A stretch of DNA of 64,000 nt from Filosporella fistucella. Its lineage: Eukaryota > Ascomycota > Leotiomycetes > Helotiales. The DNA lies in the NCBI GenBank assembly GCA_030077755.1, contig JAQJZZ010000014.1, positions 1,860,001-1,924,000 of the forward strand. Direction: 5' to 3'. Below, one piece after another: positions 23,955 to 36,373 of the stretch. Each line of letters opens with the position of its first letter. Positions within the stretch are counted from its first letter, which is position 1. The notes beneath the pieces are model-generated. The model worked only from the letters and a program-made list of their open reading frames with translations, ran no database searches and had not been told where the DNA came from. The position numbers and the translations under genes were made by a program.

Positions 23955-26009
23955 TTACTTCCCAGGCTCCTGCGATGGAGGAGGCGCCACCGGTTTTGGT
24001 TGTACTAGTGCAGCTTTGAATCTTTCAGGTACACCTCGCGCTGCATATGTAGCAGGCCCAACATAAACTCCCACAAGCTTACTCCATCTATACTCACCTT
24101 TCTTAAGTTTTTGGATCTCCTTGTAAGCGTATGAGTTGCAATATGGCAAGCCAGTATGGGGATCTCGATACTTGGCAGGGTAGCCTGTAATTGCACAAAG
24201 TTCGTGGTCTTTTTTGGATCCTGAGAAGAATTAGAAAATGGGTTTAAAAGTGGATTAAATTTACTTACTGGGAACTTTTTGAAACTTTCGGTTGAACAAG
24301 ATCTGTGTTTGTACATTCTTATCCTTGATAAGAGTCTCGTCAAAATTCTGAAGGATGAGATAGTTCCGAGTTGCATGCTCAATTGCAGGAGGAGGTGGAG
24401 GACCTTCCGGCTCCGGAGGTTTGGGAATCATCTGGTAAGGTAGACTCGGCGAGGGTGTAAAGCGTGGAAGTTGTGCTGAGAAATTATACCCTAAACCAGG
24501 GACAGGAGCAGAACCATCAAGTGATGGAGGTGCAAGTGTGTATGGGGAGCGTGAAAAAGGATTTTGGTGAAAGTGAGGTGGGAGAGGGGGCGCGGTAAGT
24601 GGTAGACCAGCTGGAGGTGCTAAGACCGATGACTTTGGTGGGGGAGGGGCAAGACTAGTAATCGGAAATGGTGGTGAAAAACTTGTTTGAGTTTGATGTG
24701 ACATATCTGAGTATGAAGGGTAACTGTGTGGTGGAGGAGCAGCATTAGATGGATGGGATAATGAATTCGATCTTGACTGTTGTTGAGAGTCTGGTGTCTG
24801 ATTCGATATTTTTGGTACTGGAGGAGTCGATAATGTGGTGTCCGGTCCTGGTGAATCTGATGAGGTTGATTCTTTCGATATTAATGGTGGTGGAGGAGCA
24901 ACATTCGGTATAGATGAATTATCTTTCTCCTTTTCATCCGAAATACCATTCTCCTTGGCGGAAGGAGGATTAACCTTGCCAACTTCTTCGGGTTTCTTGC
25001 TTTGCCCGAGATTTATATTGCCGTCAACTGAAGCACGACGGTCACCCTTCGCGACACCCGCGACAGATCCAGCGTCTGAACCGTCCATTTCTGCGGCTTT
25101 CCTCTTTTTGGTTATTGGCTTTTCTTTCTCCTCTACAATCAAATTCTTCCCGACCTGTTTCAACTTCCCGCCAACCCACTCAGCTTTACCACTCCACCAA
25201 GTAATAACAGGACCTTCGAGTGTTCTATCATGCAGGGCAGCCAGTTTAGCCTTCAAATCTGCCTCTCGTTGTTGTTCTGCTTCCTCCCATCTACTTAAGC
25301 TCTTCGAATTACTCTTCTCCACTCTGGCAGCCTCTGCTAATCTATCTGCTTGTGTCATAGCAGGTCTTTTTGCAGCTTCCTTCGCAGCAGCAGCTTTCTC
25401 CATGTTTGCCAATTGTCTTAATCTCTTGATTTCGCGATCCACCATTTGCATGTGTAATTGTTGCTTGCTCTTTCGCGTAGTACCTCTGGCAGATGCTCGA
25501 GTAGGCGCTTCTTCTGCTGTAGGAAGCCATGATGCGCGTTCGGATTTTTTCTTTGGTCGAGGTGGAGGAGCATGGGAGACTGTAGGATCAATCTTGACTT
25601 TCTTCTTAAATATTTTTGGTATGCCTCCATCCATCTTTCGTTTCTTGGCCTTTTCTATTTTCGCCTGTCTCTGTAATTCTTTTTCTCCTTCTAGATCTTC
25701 ATCTCCGACCGCTGGTCCCTGATCTTCATCATCAGATGAAGAGTCCATCTGGACATCCGAATCAGCATCAACATCTGAGAATCCGACGTCGCCATCTGCC
25801 TCTGCGAATAGAAGCTCCAGTTCATCATCTTCGTCTCCTTCTTGTTGAAGCAGAGAATTCATTCGATTTCCAGCCGTAGATCTCTTCTCACGCGTGGTGG
25901 CTAGCCACTCGACCTGTTCTTCCTCACTCTCATCATCGCTGCCACTTCCACTTCCGGATCCAGATTCGTCTTCTGTTCGCATCGGCGTATCCTCATTCTC
26001 GTCTGCCAT
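23955..26009 (-). CDS. swc2: SWR1 complex subunit Swc2/Vps72 (YL1 family)
   Basis: Two exons (26009-24269, 24220-23955) encode 668 residues. Swc2 is the nuclear subunit through which the SWR1 remodeller recognises H2A.Z-H2B and nucleosome-free DNA. The N-terminus has the acidic YL1 signature 'EWLATTREKRSTAGNRM', then 'DELELLFAEADGDVGFSDV', long acidic runs and the basic 'KAKKRKMDGG' and 'KKKSERASW' segments. A Pro/Ser-rich middle of over 200 residues is a fungal expansion. The YL1_C domain is in exon 2: 'ELCAITGYPAKYRDPHTGLPYC' and 'YKEIQKLKKGEYRW'. The intron (24221-24268) is phase 1 and carries a TCTAAT branch-like site. An antisense open frame of 295 codons across this gene is an artefact of its composition. 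Confidence 0.93.
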
Positions 26010-29000
26010 TTTGCCAGACGGTTTGTTTGGCGACAGTGGTGACTCGTAGAGGTTTGCCGTTTTAGAGGAAACACATATTATTTACGAGGGTATGGATTTG
26101 AGGTCGTCATGTTCTGGAAAATATTGGCAGGGGACGCGACCTCCGCTCGCTGCGCTCGGCGATTGCCTTACAGGGGTTGAGGATCCTGCCGTTGCCGACC
26201 TATAAAATTAAAGATCACGTGCCTTATAGTCTTGCATAGTAGGAAACGCATCTCGATCTTCAAGTTGTGAACGGAGGCAATGTAGTCTACCTCTCTTGTG
26301 CTGCCAATATCCACGCGTTCTGAATGCGCACTGGGATGTATGGTTTTCATGTGTCACTGCTGGTGAAGTCGATGTCATTCCTTCTCTCCATATCGGTGGA
26401 TACGGCTTCCTGTGTCAAATCCATATACCGCTCCTTGGACCTTGAACGCCTCGGAACTGAGTCTGCAATCGCTCGGCTTGTAGGATTCTTGTGTTTACTA
26501 ACAATCATACGAGGTTCAAGTTTCCTCGTTTATCCACATATCATGTTACGAGTATGTTGCAGATGTTTTTCTTTTTCTTCCACTGTTCGGGGGCACGTAC
26601 GCCTCTCTTTGGCAGCTCTCCTTAAAGCAGATCAAATCAGAATGTTCGACTTCTGCCATGGCATATTGGTAATGCTGCTGGAATCCGTGTCGATTGTTCT
26701 TCTTGAGACTGAAACAGCACCGCGGGGCAACTGGAGCTCCAAAGCTATTCTAGTTGGCGAGCATATCGTCAACTGAGGCTACCTCAAATATACGCGCAAG
26801 CTTCCACACATGATATATCTCATATCACTAGCTATTGTTAGACACAACACCATCCCACATAAAGTTGGACGCATCTCCAGACTCGTTCGGAACTTTCTTT
26901 GTTGATCTTTGTGGCTCCAACAGATCAGACAACCGATGCGGGGCATCGATATCTAAATATACTTCTGAAGTTGGGGAACCCTTCTCAATATCAGAAGTTT
27001 GTCCACTACACAGCTTAATTCGAAACTATCGTTTACTCCATGCATTATTCTGAGGCTCATTAGTTCGGGCCTTTCGGTCTTTTATCCATCTTTCACCCTT
27101 TGTTCTGATGCCTCCACAGTTCTGATGCTCACACGTTGTAGTTCTTGGCTTTACCTCACCACGATCAATCCATCTTTCAGTCGAGAACATTTCGAATTGT
27201 CTCGGCCCACAGAACCGAACGACCGGCACGACCTGCCTTCAACCTTCAGTGGGCTCATTCCCCCTGGTGCACTTCCCTTCCCCTTCCCGTCTCTGAGGCG
27301 GCGCTACGGTTTCAGCATCTGAGATCAGCCATCTGCATCAATCAGAGGCGCAGAATGCCTGTCGATGGCCATGCTCGCCCATGCACAGAATGCACAGATG
27401 GTTCATATCACACTCTGTTAATTCCGCCCGACTGCCAATCAGCCTCTTCGACCTGGTCCTCAAAATATCATGCTCCTGCTGCTGTGTGCTGGCTGTGCAC
27501 AAAACTACTTTATGGCGAAATGCAACATCTGCATTCGATCGAGACCAGCTGCTCTTCCCCCTTTCCAGTCACTCTAGCTCGTTCCCATATAGTGCTATAG
27601 TGCATATAACATCACATACTATCATACTAAAAAGTGCAGACGACGCCGTTGCGTAAATCCACGTCATACCTCCACAGAGTCCAGTTCGTGTTCTGGCCCA
27701 AGGCGAAGTCAACTTCATGCAAACACCATCTCATGAGGTAGCACACGACTCACGATCGTGGATGTGGACGTCTTGATTTATGTGATTCAACCGAGTCGTC
27801 TACACGTTTCCGTCTGTACACGATTACTGCATGTAGCTCTAATTCAAACCTCTTGGTGCTATAGTGTGCTTCAACAATGAAGGTCGCATCGCTTGCTGAC
27901 AACTGTTATATACATGACACTCCGGGATGGCAAGCTAGCAGACAAACCAGTTCTCATCCCAAGTACCGTACTGAGTACTCCGCAAGTACGAATGAACGGC
28001 CATGCGGGTTTCGGTCCACCCCCATCCTAACCCACAGCAGTTGAGGCATGATGCTGCGCCGACAGATCGCAGTACGGGTTTATTTTCAGCAGAACTTTGT
28101 TGTTGGATGGACGATGATTCTGAAACTGCCAACCAATCTGCAATTGTTCTTTCAGTATCAAAGTGGGGTTACCTACTGTCATTTCTCTTCGATCAACGTG
28201 GTCTTTAAGGGGAGAGTCTCGCGTAAGATGGATCTGAGGTAGGGACAAGGGAAAATTTTGGTCTGGACATGGAGGTTGGATGGATGCATCAATGACACCT
28301 TTGATAATGCTCGTGTGCTGTTTGAAGTTGTACAGGACTATGGATAGAAGTCTTGGTACTCATTCTGAAGAGGCTGAGGACACATCAGTGCGATATGTTC
28401 CCTGCATGGAAGCGGAAACTGTTGGTGATTGAGTGGTCCTTGGTGAATGGGATTTCGGTGGGATGATCTGTTTTTGGTAATGTCCAGAATAGAATTCTCG
28501 GTACATCCACTCAGGTACAACACAAACTTTTTCGGAAGCATCAGATTTTGCCCTACATAGGAATTTCTAGCTTGAGGTCAATTTACATTAACGATAGGGT
28601 AATATAGTTGGTAGATGAACAGACGATATGACTATTATAGTTCCTATTACTAGAGCTTTGTCAATTTGTTCCATATCTCTTACCAGCCCCCTAAGGCTAT
28701 ATTGAACTGTTCGGGTACGAGTCCTGGAGGCCACAAGTCCGCTACTCGCATAGTTGGGAGGAGAATATGGCATTAAGAGGCTACTCTAAGAACCCTTTTC
28801 CTGTCTGGTAAAAGTTCATTGCTGAGCTCCATACCAAACATTCTTCCATTCAGGCCCTCTCCCTGGTTCTTATCCCGAGAATATTCTCCTGGGAAGATGT
28901 GGTTCTCGGAAGCTCTTACGACATGTAGCCCCTGACATCTCATGTCATCCGAACTTGCCATATTCACGCCAGAAACGCGGGTTTGCAAATCCACAGAAAA

Positions 29001-30645
29001 TTTGACGATGGGTATTTTGCATGCAGGAGGATTGATATAGATATACGATCTGACCAAGAGAGTGGCATCGCCTCCCATCATGGCCACCGGGTGAAATGTG
29101 CATTGTTATAATTATCAGCATCTCACCATCTGTGCCTCAATCATTGCGACACCGACACACAACCAGCACACAGTTGCATGGCATCAAGCGGCCGTTTTGA
29201 CGCTGTCACTCGTTCTCTGGGTCGTTTTCAACTCCTCTCTAAACTCCTTTTGGGTGATCAGGGATAGACCATTACCTTTTGGCCCTTTTGAAACACCGTC
29301 ACACTAAGCGCAGTACGCCCAAGAACATCCCGACAGCTACGACTCTGCTGTTACTCGCTCGGAGTGTGGCTAAGGAGTGAAGAGTAACTCATACTTCGTA
29401 ATTCGTTCCCTCATAATAATTATTCTCCGTAAAGTTCTCCTTAGTGGTCCTTGCTTTGGAATTCCTACTCGTGGTACCTAAAGCCTACTGTACGTGAAGT
29501 ATCTAGCCCTCAGCTACGCTACTCGTCCGCAATAGACCCAAACAATGCCCCGAACCCTGATCTGACTGACCCTGAACTGAACTGGGCGACACACCAGCAA
29601 AGCCTGCGCCGTACTGTCCTGTACCGTAGAGTACCTCACGCCCGCTTTCCCACCCACAACACACGCACACACACACCCTTCCTCCTGCACTGGACAGCTC
29701 CACTCAACTTGCTCCTCCAACCATCTTATCCCATCCAACCTTCAAACTTCCTCCTTCTCTTCCCTCCTTCTCTCCTCTCCTCTCTTACAACTAAACCCAC
29801 CAACCCATCATTTCTTTCTCTTTTATCCTTTCCTCTCCTCCTCCTCTTTCTCATCGACTGACCCTTCTCGCTATTGCATTATATTGCATCGCTTTGCGTC
29901 GTTGTCAGTCAGCGTCGAGTCTGTATTAATGGTTGTCTGTATATCAATCACAGGTACAAGCAAGAAACAGGCCGTCGTCTCCCCTTTATTCACAACAACC
30001 ACCATCACAGCTTAATCCAAGCATCAATTGCCACCAGCAATCTCTCTCCACCTTCCCCAATTGCTGGACTTTTGTGCTTCACGGACGGCCGACCCCTATC
30101 GGCCTCATCAAACCCTCCTTCCATCTCTATTCGCATTCCCAGATCTTTTTTTTTTTTGCCGTCATCGCTTTGGCCTGCACACTGCAAAGTCAGTCAAACA
30201 GCTACCCTACGCACGACACACAACTTTTAATAGATCTCCTCAACTTTTTTCGTCCCTCCCTCCGCGAAACGAGCGACCCACGAAAATCTCGAAATTCATT
30301 TCCTCCAAACCTGCCTCCACGATCCTTTCTCCCTTTCGTTTGCCTGGCTTTCATCCAAAACCACGGCAACTCTTGGCGGTTCGAGTTACGAATTTAAAGT
30401 TTCGGTTTCGTCTCCTTCAGCTTTTCGACTCGATAGATTCGACTTCTGTTCCTGCGAACCCGCAAACCGTCGCATTCTGTCATTGGCTTCGCACCCAGAA
30501 TCATATTTAGACAATTGGCAGCAGGACACAAAGTAGTATTGAAAGCAGGATAGGATTACGATAGTTGGATATATACATTCGAATACACCTTCCTACCATC
30601 TCTCGTGCCAGATTCGAGAGACTTTTGGTGGACGAATAATCTATA
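26010..30645. other. 4.6-kb gene-free stretch and long leader of the Pumilio gene
   Basis: The largest unannotated stretch. Open frames reach about 150 codons (26324-26776, 27145-27600) but have no recognisable domain. The final 900 bases are strongly pyrimidine-rich, with a near-pure CT tract around 29700-29865 and a run of about 12 T near 30146-30157. Such tracts are typical of promoters and transcription-start regions of highly or broadly expressed fungal genes. A long 5' untranslated leader for the Pumilio gene is likely but inferred. Confidence 0.45.
29696..29865 (+). promoter_or_regulatory. Pyrimidine (CT)-rich promoter/leader tract
   Basis: Dense CT runs (repeats of CTCCT, TTCTC and CCATC type) on the coding strand of the downstream Pumilio gene. 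Fungal CT boxes commonly sit just upstream of the transcription start. Here the tract lies nearly 800 bases before the ATG, implying a long leader or a leader intron. Confidence 0.4.
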
Positions 30646-33600
30646 ATGTCATCAGCAAGATCCGAACATCTGACCTTGGGTTATCTACCACCTCCATCCA
30701 CAGGTCTTCCTCGTTCTGGTTCTTCGACGGCCAATACTTCACCCACAGAGCCAGCTAGTGGAAACGCTTTACGATCGCCGTTCGGTCTGCCAGGTGGTTT
30801 AAACTCTGCAGGTAAAATGGCCGGTAACACTCGATCGGGGGCTGGTTCTCCATCGCATGAACTTGGTGGTAGCGCGAGCAGATTGTTCTCTAAGAGGTAT
30901 ATGACATGATTTACAGCCTCCGATGCGTCTGCTAACTGAAACAGAGCACGAGAAATACAAGCACAAGAAGGTGTACCACTCAACGTCTGGGGACCACCAA
31001 CCAGCGGCAATTCGACACCCCTCCGCGAAAACATCCCCGAGTCTCCTACCGATGGATTTCCAGACTTTGCACATCTGCCAGTACCTGACAATGTTCCATC
31101 AACAACTCGCAGAGCACGAGCTGGAACAGTCCCATCTCGCTTCTCCCCTGGCGGAGTGGGAAATGGACTTGGACCTCTTCCATCACTTGTAGCAAAAACC
31201 TCCCGACCATCGCCATCACCTAGCCCTTTCAAATCACCATCTCCTTCCATTGGTGAAATTGGAGATCTCAATGTCTCCACCGCGAACAACCTGGCCTTGC
31301 TCTCCAGATTAAGAGCAGGTTCTATGCCACAGCGAAGCCCGTTCGGGCCCTCAGTTTTCTCCACACCTTGGGCATCAGGAAGAGAACGAACATCAACCCT
31401 TGCCAGTATTGCTAGCCAAGGTTCGAATCAACCAAGCTCTCCTGCACAATCATCATTCTCAAGAGAAGGAACTGGCGACAATGATATGCAGATGAGAACT
31501 CTGGACTATCTCGGTTTGGCTGATACACCACAACCACCCCGTGCAACTCTCGCAAACCCATTTTTGGCAAATATCGCGGATATCAGCAAGGCAAACAGAT
31601 TCAGATCATATTCCGTCAACGCCAAGGAGAAATATGCCGAGGATGAGGAGGAAGAATATGGGTCTGGCAATTTGACACCATATGAAGCCCAACAGGCTCA
31701 ATTGCACATGCAATTGGCTGCTACTAACGCTGCTATACAGCAGCACAACCTGGCTGTTCAGGCTTTTGCAAATCAAGCTTCATCGAATAGACCTAGAGCC
31801 AGAACTGCTGGTGTCTTGGAATCACCAACTTCAAGACTATTAAAGCATTACTATCCTTCCGCCTCTCGTCTTGACAACAGCATCAACGCAGCAGATCTTG
31901 GAATGTCTGAATCCTTGGAGTACGATGACTTACCAGCTGCCGTTGCAGGCATGTCTTTGGGGAGATCAAACAGTGGAGCAGATGGCCATTTGAACCCTGA
32001 TGATACTTTGGAAGGCCCAACGAGAGCACTTTGGCTGGGAAGCATCCCATCTTCGACCACTGTTTCAACTTTGACAGAAATGTTCAAGTCACATGGTCCT
32101 ATCCTTTCAGCTCGTGTGCTCACCCACAAGAACTGCGGATTCGTCAACTATGAGCGCCTCGAAAGTGCGATCAGCGCAAAGAACATGATGAATGGAAAGG
32201 AAATCTTCCCAGGTGCCGGTCCAGTTCGAATTAACTTTGCAAAACCGCCATCTCCATCTGGAACTCCTGGTCATGAGGGAACTTTCCCATCTCCCAGTCC
32301 AGATCCATTTATGAAGGGGGAAAATGGCGAGAGCAATGGTGCTCCAGGCGTCATCTCTCGTCCAGGGACAGCACCTCTGGCCATTCCAGCTTTGGCTGAC
32401 ATGAAGGCCGATATCCTGAATATCGTGGGTCAATTTGGTGCTACACCAGATGACAAGGTGAAGATCACCCGAAGCTTGGAATCAGCTATCGGCTTCGATG
32501 CCTACCAATCTGAGATCCCGGCCATCCAGGAGCCTTCTCACAATCGAGTACACGATGCTCCTAAGCTTCGTGATATTAGAAAGAGAATCGACAACCAAAG
32601 CTGGTCACCACAGGAAATCGAGAATATCGCTGCCGAGATGTTGCCAGAAATTGCCGAACTCTCCTCGGACTACCTTGGAAATACCGTTGTCCAGAAGCTC
32701 TTCGAACATTGTTCTGATGATATGCGAGATGCTATGTTGACTGAGATTGCCCCACACATGTCTGAGATCGGTGTCCACAAAAATGGAACATGGGCCGCCC
32801 AGAAGATAATCGATGTCTGCCAGACAAAGAAACAGATGGGTATGATTGTCCAGAACCTCCAACCTTACACTGTCCCACTGTTCCTCGACCAATATGGCAA
32901 CTATGTTCTGCAGTGCTGTCTAAAGTTCGGATCCCCATTCAATGATTTCATCTTCGAATCAATGCTCAGCCAAATGTGGGAGATTGCCCAAGGACGATAT
33001 GGTGCCAGAGCTATGCGTGCTTGTCTCGAGAGTCATCATTCTACCAAGGAACAGCAACGAATGCTTGCGGCCGCCATTGCACTTCACAGTGTACAGTTGG
33101 CCACCAACGCAAACGGTGCTCTACTACTCACATGGTTTTTGGACACATGTACATTCCCGCAACGACGTACTGTTCTGGCTCCTCAGCTTGTTCCGAACTT
33201 AGTTCACCTCTGCACCCACAAAGTTGCTTATTTGACAGTACTAAAGGTGATCAACCAGAAGATGGAGCCAGATGCGAGGGATACAATTCTTAGGGCGCTG
33301 TTCTTCTCACCAAACGACGAGACTCTTGAAAAGATATTAGCAGATCATGCTTGTGGAGCCACTCTCATTTTCAAGGTTCTCACAACACCATTCTTCGATG
33401 AAAGCATTCGAACCCAAGTCGTAGAAAACGTCAGGAATGTTCTGCTCCGGCTCAAGGCTCAACCTGCTCAAGGATACAAGCGACTGATGGATGAGGTTGG
33501 ACTTTCAACCCGCAATGGCAGTACCGGTCCAAGCCGCGAGCATAACGCGAACGGTCTCTCCAACGAGCGCGCCAGACCTGGATCTAATCATAGCCAGGTC

Positions 33601-34167
33601 AATGGCCATATTCCTCCACCTTCATATACTACCAACCAATTCTTCCCACAGATGGCTCAACCTAGTTTCGACATGGGAATGGGAATGCAGCGAACGGAAA
33701 GCATGGATTCAAGCCTTGGCGCTTTCCCTTCATATGGTCTCCAAACCCCACTCTTCAATCCAGCTAATGTCCAAATTCCTCCAATGAACATGCAACAACT
33801 CCAATATCAGCAATCACTCCTCGCCCGCGCTGCCCCTCCGATGAATAACTTCTACCCGACCATGCAATCCGGCTTTGGTTACGGCAGTGCAAGCCCTTCT
33901 GTTGACCATTACCGGAATCAAGGCATGCAGAACAACCCTATCCAACCTCCTCAAACTCAAAGCCCAATGTTAGGCCAGAACTCCTTTGGTCCACCAGGCT
34001 TTGGCAGCATTGGAATGGGTATGGGCTCTTACGGCTATGCTGGTATGGGAATGCAAGGCATGGGATATGGGATGCAACAGGAGCAGCAAGTCAATGGCCG
34101 ACGTGGACGAGTACGTTGATTCTCAACCCTGTGGTGGAAAACGGACTAACGACAACTGCAGAGATGA
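30646..34167 (+). CDS. Jsn1/Puf2-type Pumilio RNA-binding protein (RRM + PUF)
   Basis: Three exons (30646-30896, 30945-34110, 34162-34167) give 1140 residues. It should bind 3'-UTR motifs of mRNAs and repress or localise them, like yeast Jsn1/Puf1 and Puf2, which share the RRM-plus-PUF layout. Residues 1-440 are Ser/Pro/Gly-rich and disordered. The RRM is at about 442-516 ('TRALWLGSIP' RNP2-like, 'NCGFVNYERL' RNP1-like). PUF repeats run from about 625 to 915, with recognition helices such as 'GNTVVQKLFEH', 'YGNYVLQCCLK' and 'YGARAMRACLE'. The tail is Met/Gly/Gln-rich and low-complexity. The last intron (34111-34161, GTACGT, CTAAC branch site, GCAG) leaves only one coding codon before the stop; without it the protein ends at 34119 with 'RGRVR'. 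Confidence 0.92.
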
Positions 34168-35184
34168 TGGTGAGCATCAATTATACTGAGCATATATAAA
34201 AGTAGTAGTATCTAGCTCGGGAATATTCTTATTCTGTGTTCGGAGTGTACGAAATGTCTTGGGGGAAAATTACCTGGAGTTCTTTGGGCCGGGAATGTTC
34301 GAAGTTTTTTCATTTTCTTTCATGCAGAAGTCCATCTACAAGCAAGCATCGTAAAAAATATATTCAGCGAACTTCACCGGCTTAAGCTACGCTGGGCGGG
34401 CGATTAGCGGAACGAAAGGAAGCACGCAAAGATCTCTATGTTCCTGTATACATTTCATGCATTGTGGAAAGGGTGTTCAAACTTTTTGTTTTATTTCCGT
34501 GTGTGCTTGATGGATGGATTGATGGGTGGAACCTTTCTCATGATGGCCTGCTTGGCTTGCTGAGGTGGACGGGCGGGCTGGCTGGCTGGCAGGGCGAACT
34601 TTCGCATGGAGAGAGTTAGATAGGTGGCAGCTATGCATAAATTATGACTATATTTTTTGTATCATGTATTGGTTTAAGTGAAGGGCGTGTCCGTGCTGTT
34701 GGCGGAAATTTGCCCTTTGCGGTAGTGCCGCTTGATTTTTATGTTGCAGTGGTGGCCACTTTGGCACAGAGTTCAAACAATATTTTGGTCTGGGACACTT
34801 TTCAACATTTCAAAGAGTGGCTTTTCATTTTAATCAGGGTCGCTATTGCCAAATGAGTGTTCTCCTCCACCGCCTACCCAGGATCCAAGTACAAGCTCGA
34901 GTATCTAGAAACCCGAACGCGGTTTCCCAAAGCCATCCCATCCATACTCATTCCAACCGATCGCATTGCAAGTGCAATCCTGATAACCAGCTCATCTTCC
35001 TATTTGCTTGGCTTGGCCCTGTTCTGAAAGCAATATCAGCTATGTCGATCTGAGAAGAATTCAAGAAGTGAAATTTAAGACGTGAGATGTGTGACGACCT
35101 CTCAACAACGAAAGTCTCACGCTCTGGGGAACCATGGTTGAGGAATCAAGGTGGGCGGATACTTATTGGCTAGCCCTATGCATC
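34168..35184. other. Intergenic stretch
   Basis: 3' region of the Pumilio gene, with short direct GGCTGGCTGGC-like runs near 34575. No gene seen. Confidence 0.4.
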
Positions 35185-36373
35185 TCATGTGGCAAAGGGA
35201 TAGATGTTCTCAGCAGTGGTTGCCTCACCTATAAAGCCGCTGGACCTGTACATGTCCTTGGCTTGCTCATGGTGGTGTTTGGGTTCAGGAGTACCTATGA
35301 ACCCACGAGAAATGTGTATATCGTTGGCCTGCTCTTGGTGGTGTTTGGAATCGGCGGAAGCACCTACAAACCCGCGGGAGATGAACATGTCCTGGGCCTG
35401 GGGGTCGTTCTCTGACTCGATATGTGCGTATCACATAGGGTTGTACATAGCCTGAGCCTGCTCTTCATTTGCTAGCTTAGTATGAAGATACCGCGAAGGA
35501 ATGTACAATATTTGGACTTGCTCTTCATTCGCTGGTTGGCTTGATTGTACCTTGCAGGCATGTACGATTGCTGAATTTGCTTTGCCTTCTCGGGCTGAAA
35601 CTCATGGACAAGGGGAGATTGTGTGTCCTGGACTGAAGCTGAGTGGTGTTTCGGCGCAAACTTGTGGTGTGGGTGGATGTAGATATCCTGCTCTGGATGG
35701 ACGTTCGTTGCGTCTTCATTGTAAATCGCCATGTATATGTCTTAAACGTCCTGGACATGGGAGTCGGAGCAAATATCTGCTTGGTGTGGCCAGTAGATGT
35801 CCTGGGTCTGTGTACGAGGACGGCCAGTCGCCATGAAAGCGCGGTAATTATCTGAAACCTCATCTAGATGGTGTTTCAGCGGCATGGGTTTGCCGATCCA
35901 ACGTGCTTCAGACGCGGGTGTGTCGATTGGGTAAGGGTATATATATATCTAAGCTAAGTGTTCAATGAGCCCCGAACGTAGGTGCGTCGATTGGAAAAGG
36001 ATATATGTCCTGAAGCTTTGAACTTCTCAATTTCCGCTGGACAGATCTGTACATGTCGTCTACTGCTTGTCCATGCTTGACTGGCTGGAATTAGCATTCT
36101 CTATGTCAGGCAGAGGCAGGAGAGTTGAGAAAGAGGTGAGGGGACGGTGTTCTCCTTGGGCTGAGGAGGGGTGGTGAGGTCTTTTGGACGCATTGCCACA
36201 TTGCAATATTTTCTAGGATGGGACAGGAATCAAGAGATATTAAGTTGGAATATACCATGTTTTCCAGTACGAGAGAGTTCGTGATCTGAGTTCGCATGTT
36301 TGCTCACGCTCAGTGGTGCTGTGTTGGCCAGTTGCCCGACCACCGAGAGACGAGCGACCTTGTTGAAATGCAT
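35185..36373 (-). pseudogene. Broken gene for a repetitive, probably secreted protein
   Basis: On the minus strand a 47-codon frame from 36373 starts with a hydrophobic N-terminus ending 'QLANTAPLSV', like a fungal signal peptide. Downstream, down to 35185, reading the frames together shows many degenerate repeats of about 22 residues. Each has a D-[IM]-[YFH] motif ('QDIYPFPID', 'QDMFISRGFVG', 'NDIHISRGFIG', 'KDMYRSSGFIG', 'QDIYWPH'), and several are followed by a 'KHH' spacer. At least two in-frame stops (one in the 'QDV' unit near 35743, one after 'AMYNPM' near 35429) and shifts of frame (near 35533 and 35950) interrupt it. Repeats that keep a reading phase in segments argue for past coding. 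An unresolved multi-intron gene is the alternative. The family is not recognised. Confidence 0.5.

Noticed and set aside
24835..25722. 295-codon plus-strand open frame
   Set aside because: It lies antisense to the coding exon of swc2; its Ser/Phe/Leu-rich content mirrors the Glu/Lys/Ala-rich protein on the other strand.
26324..27600. Frames of about 150 codons upstream of the Pumilio gene
   Set aside because: They show unbiased composition, no domain and no splice support; treated as chance frames.
30681..31364. 227-codon minus-strand open frame
   Set aside because: Antisense shadow of the Ser/Pro/Gly-rich N-terminus of the Pumilio protein.
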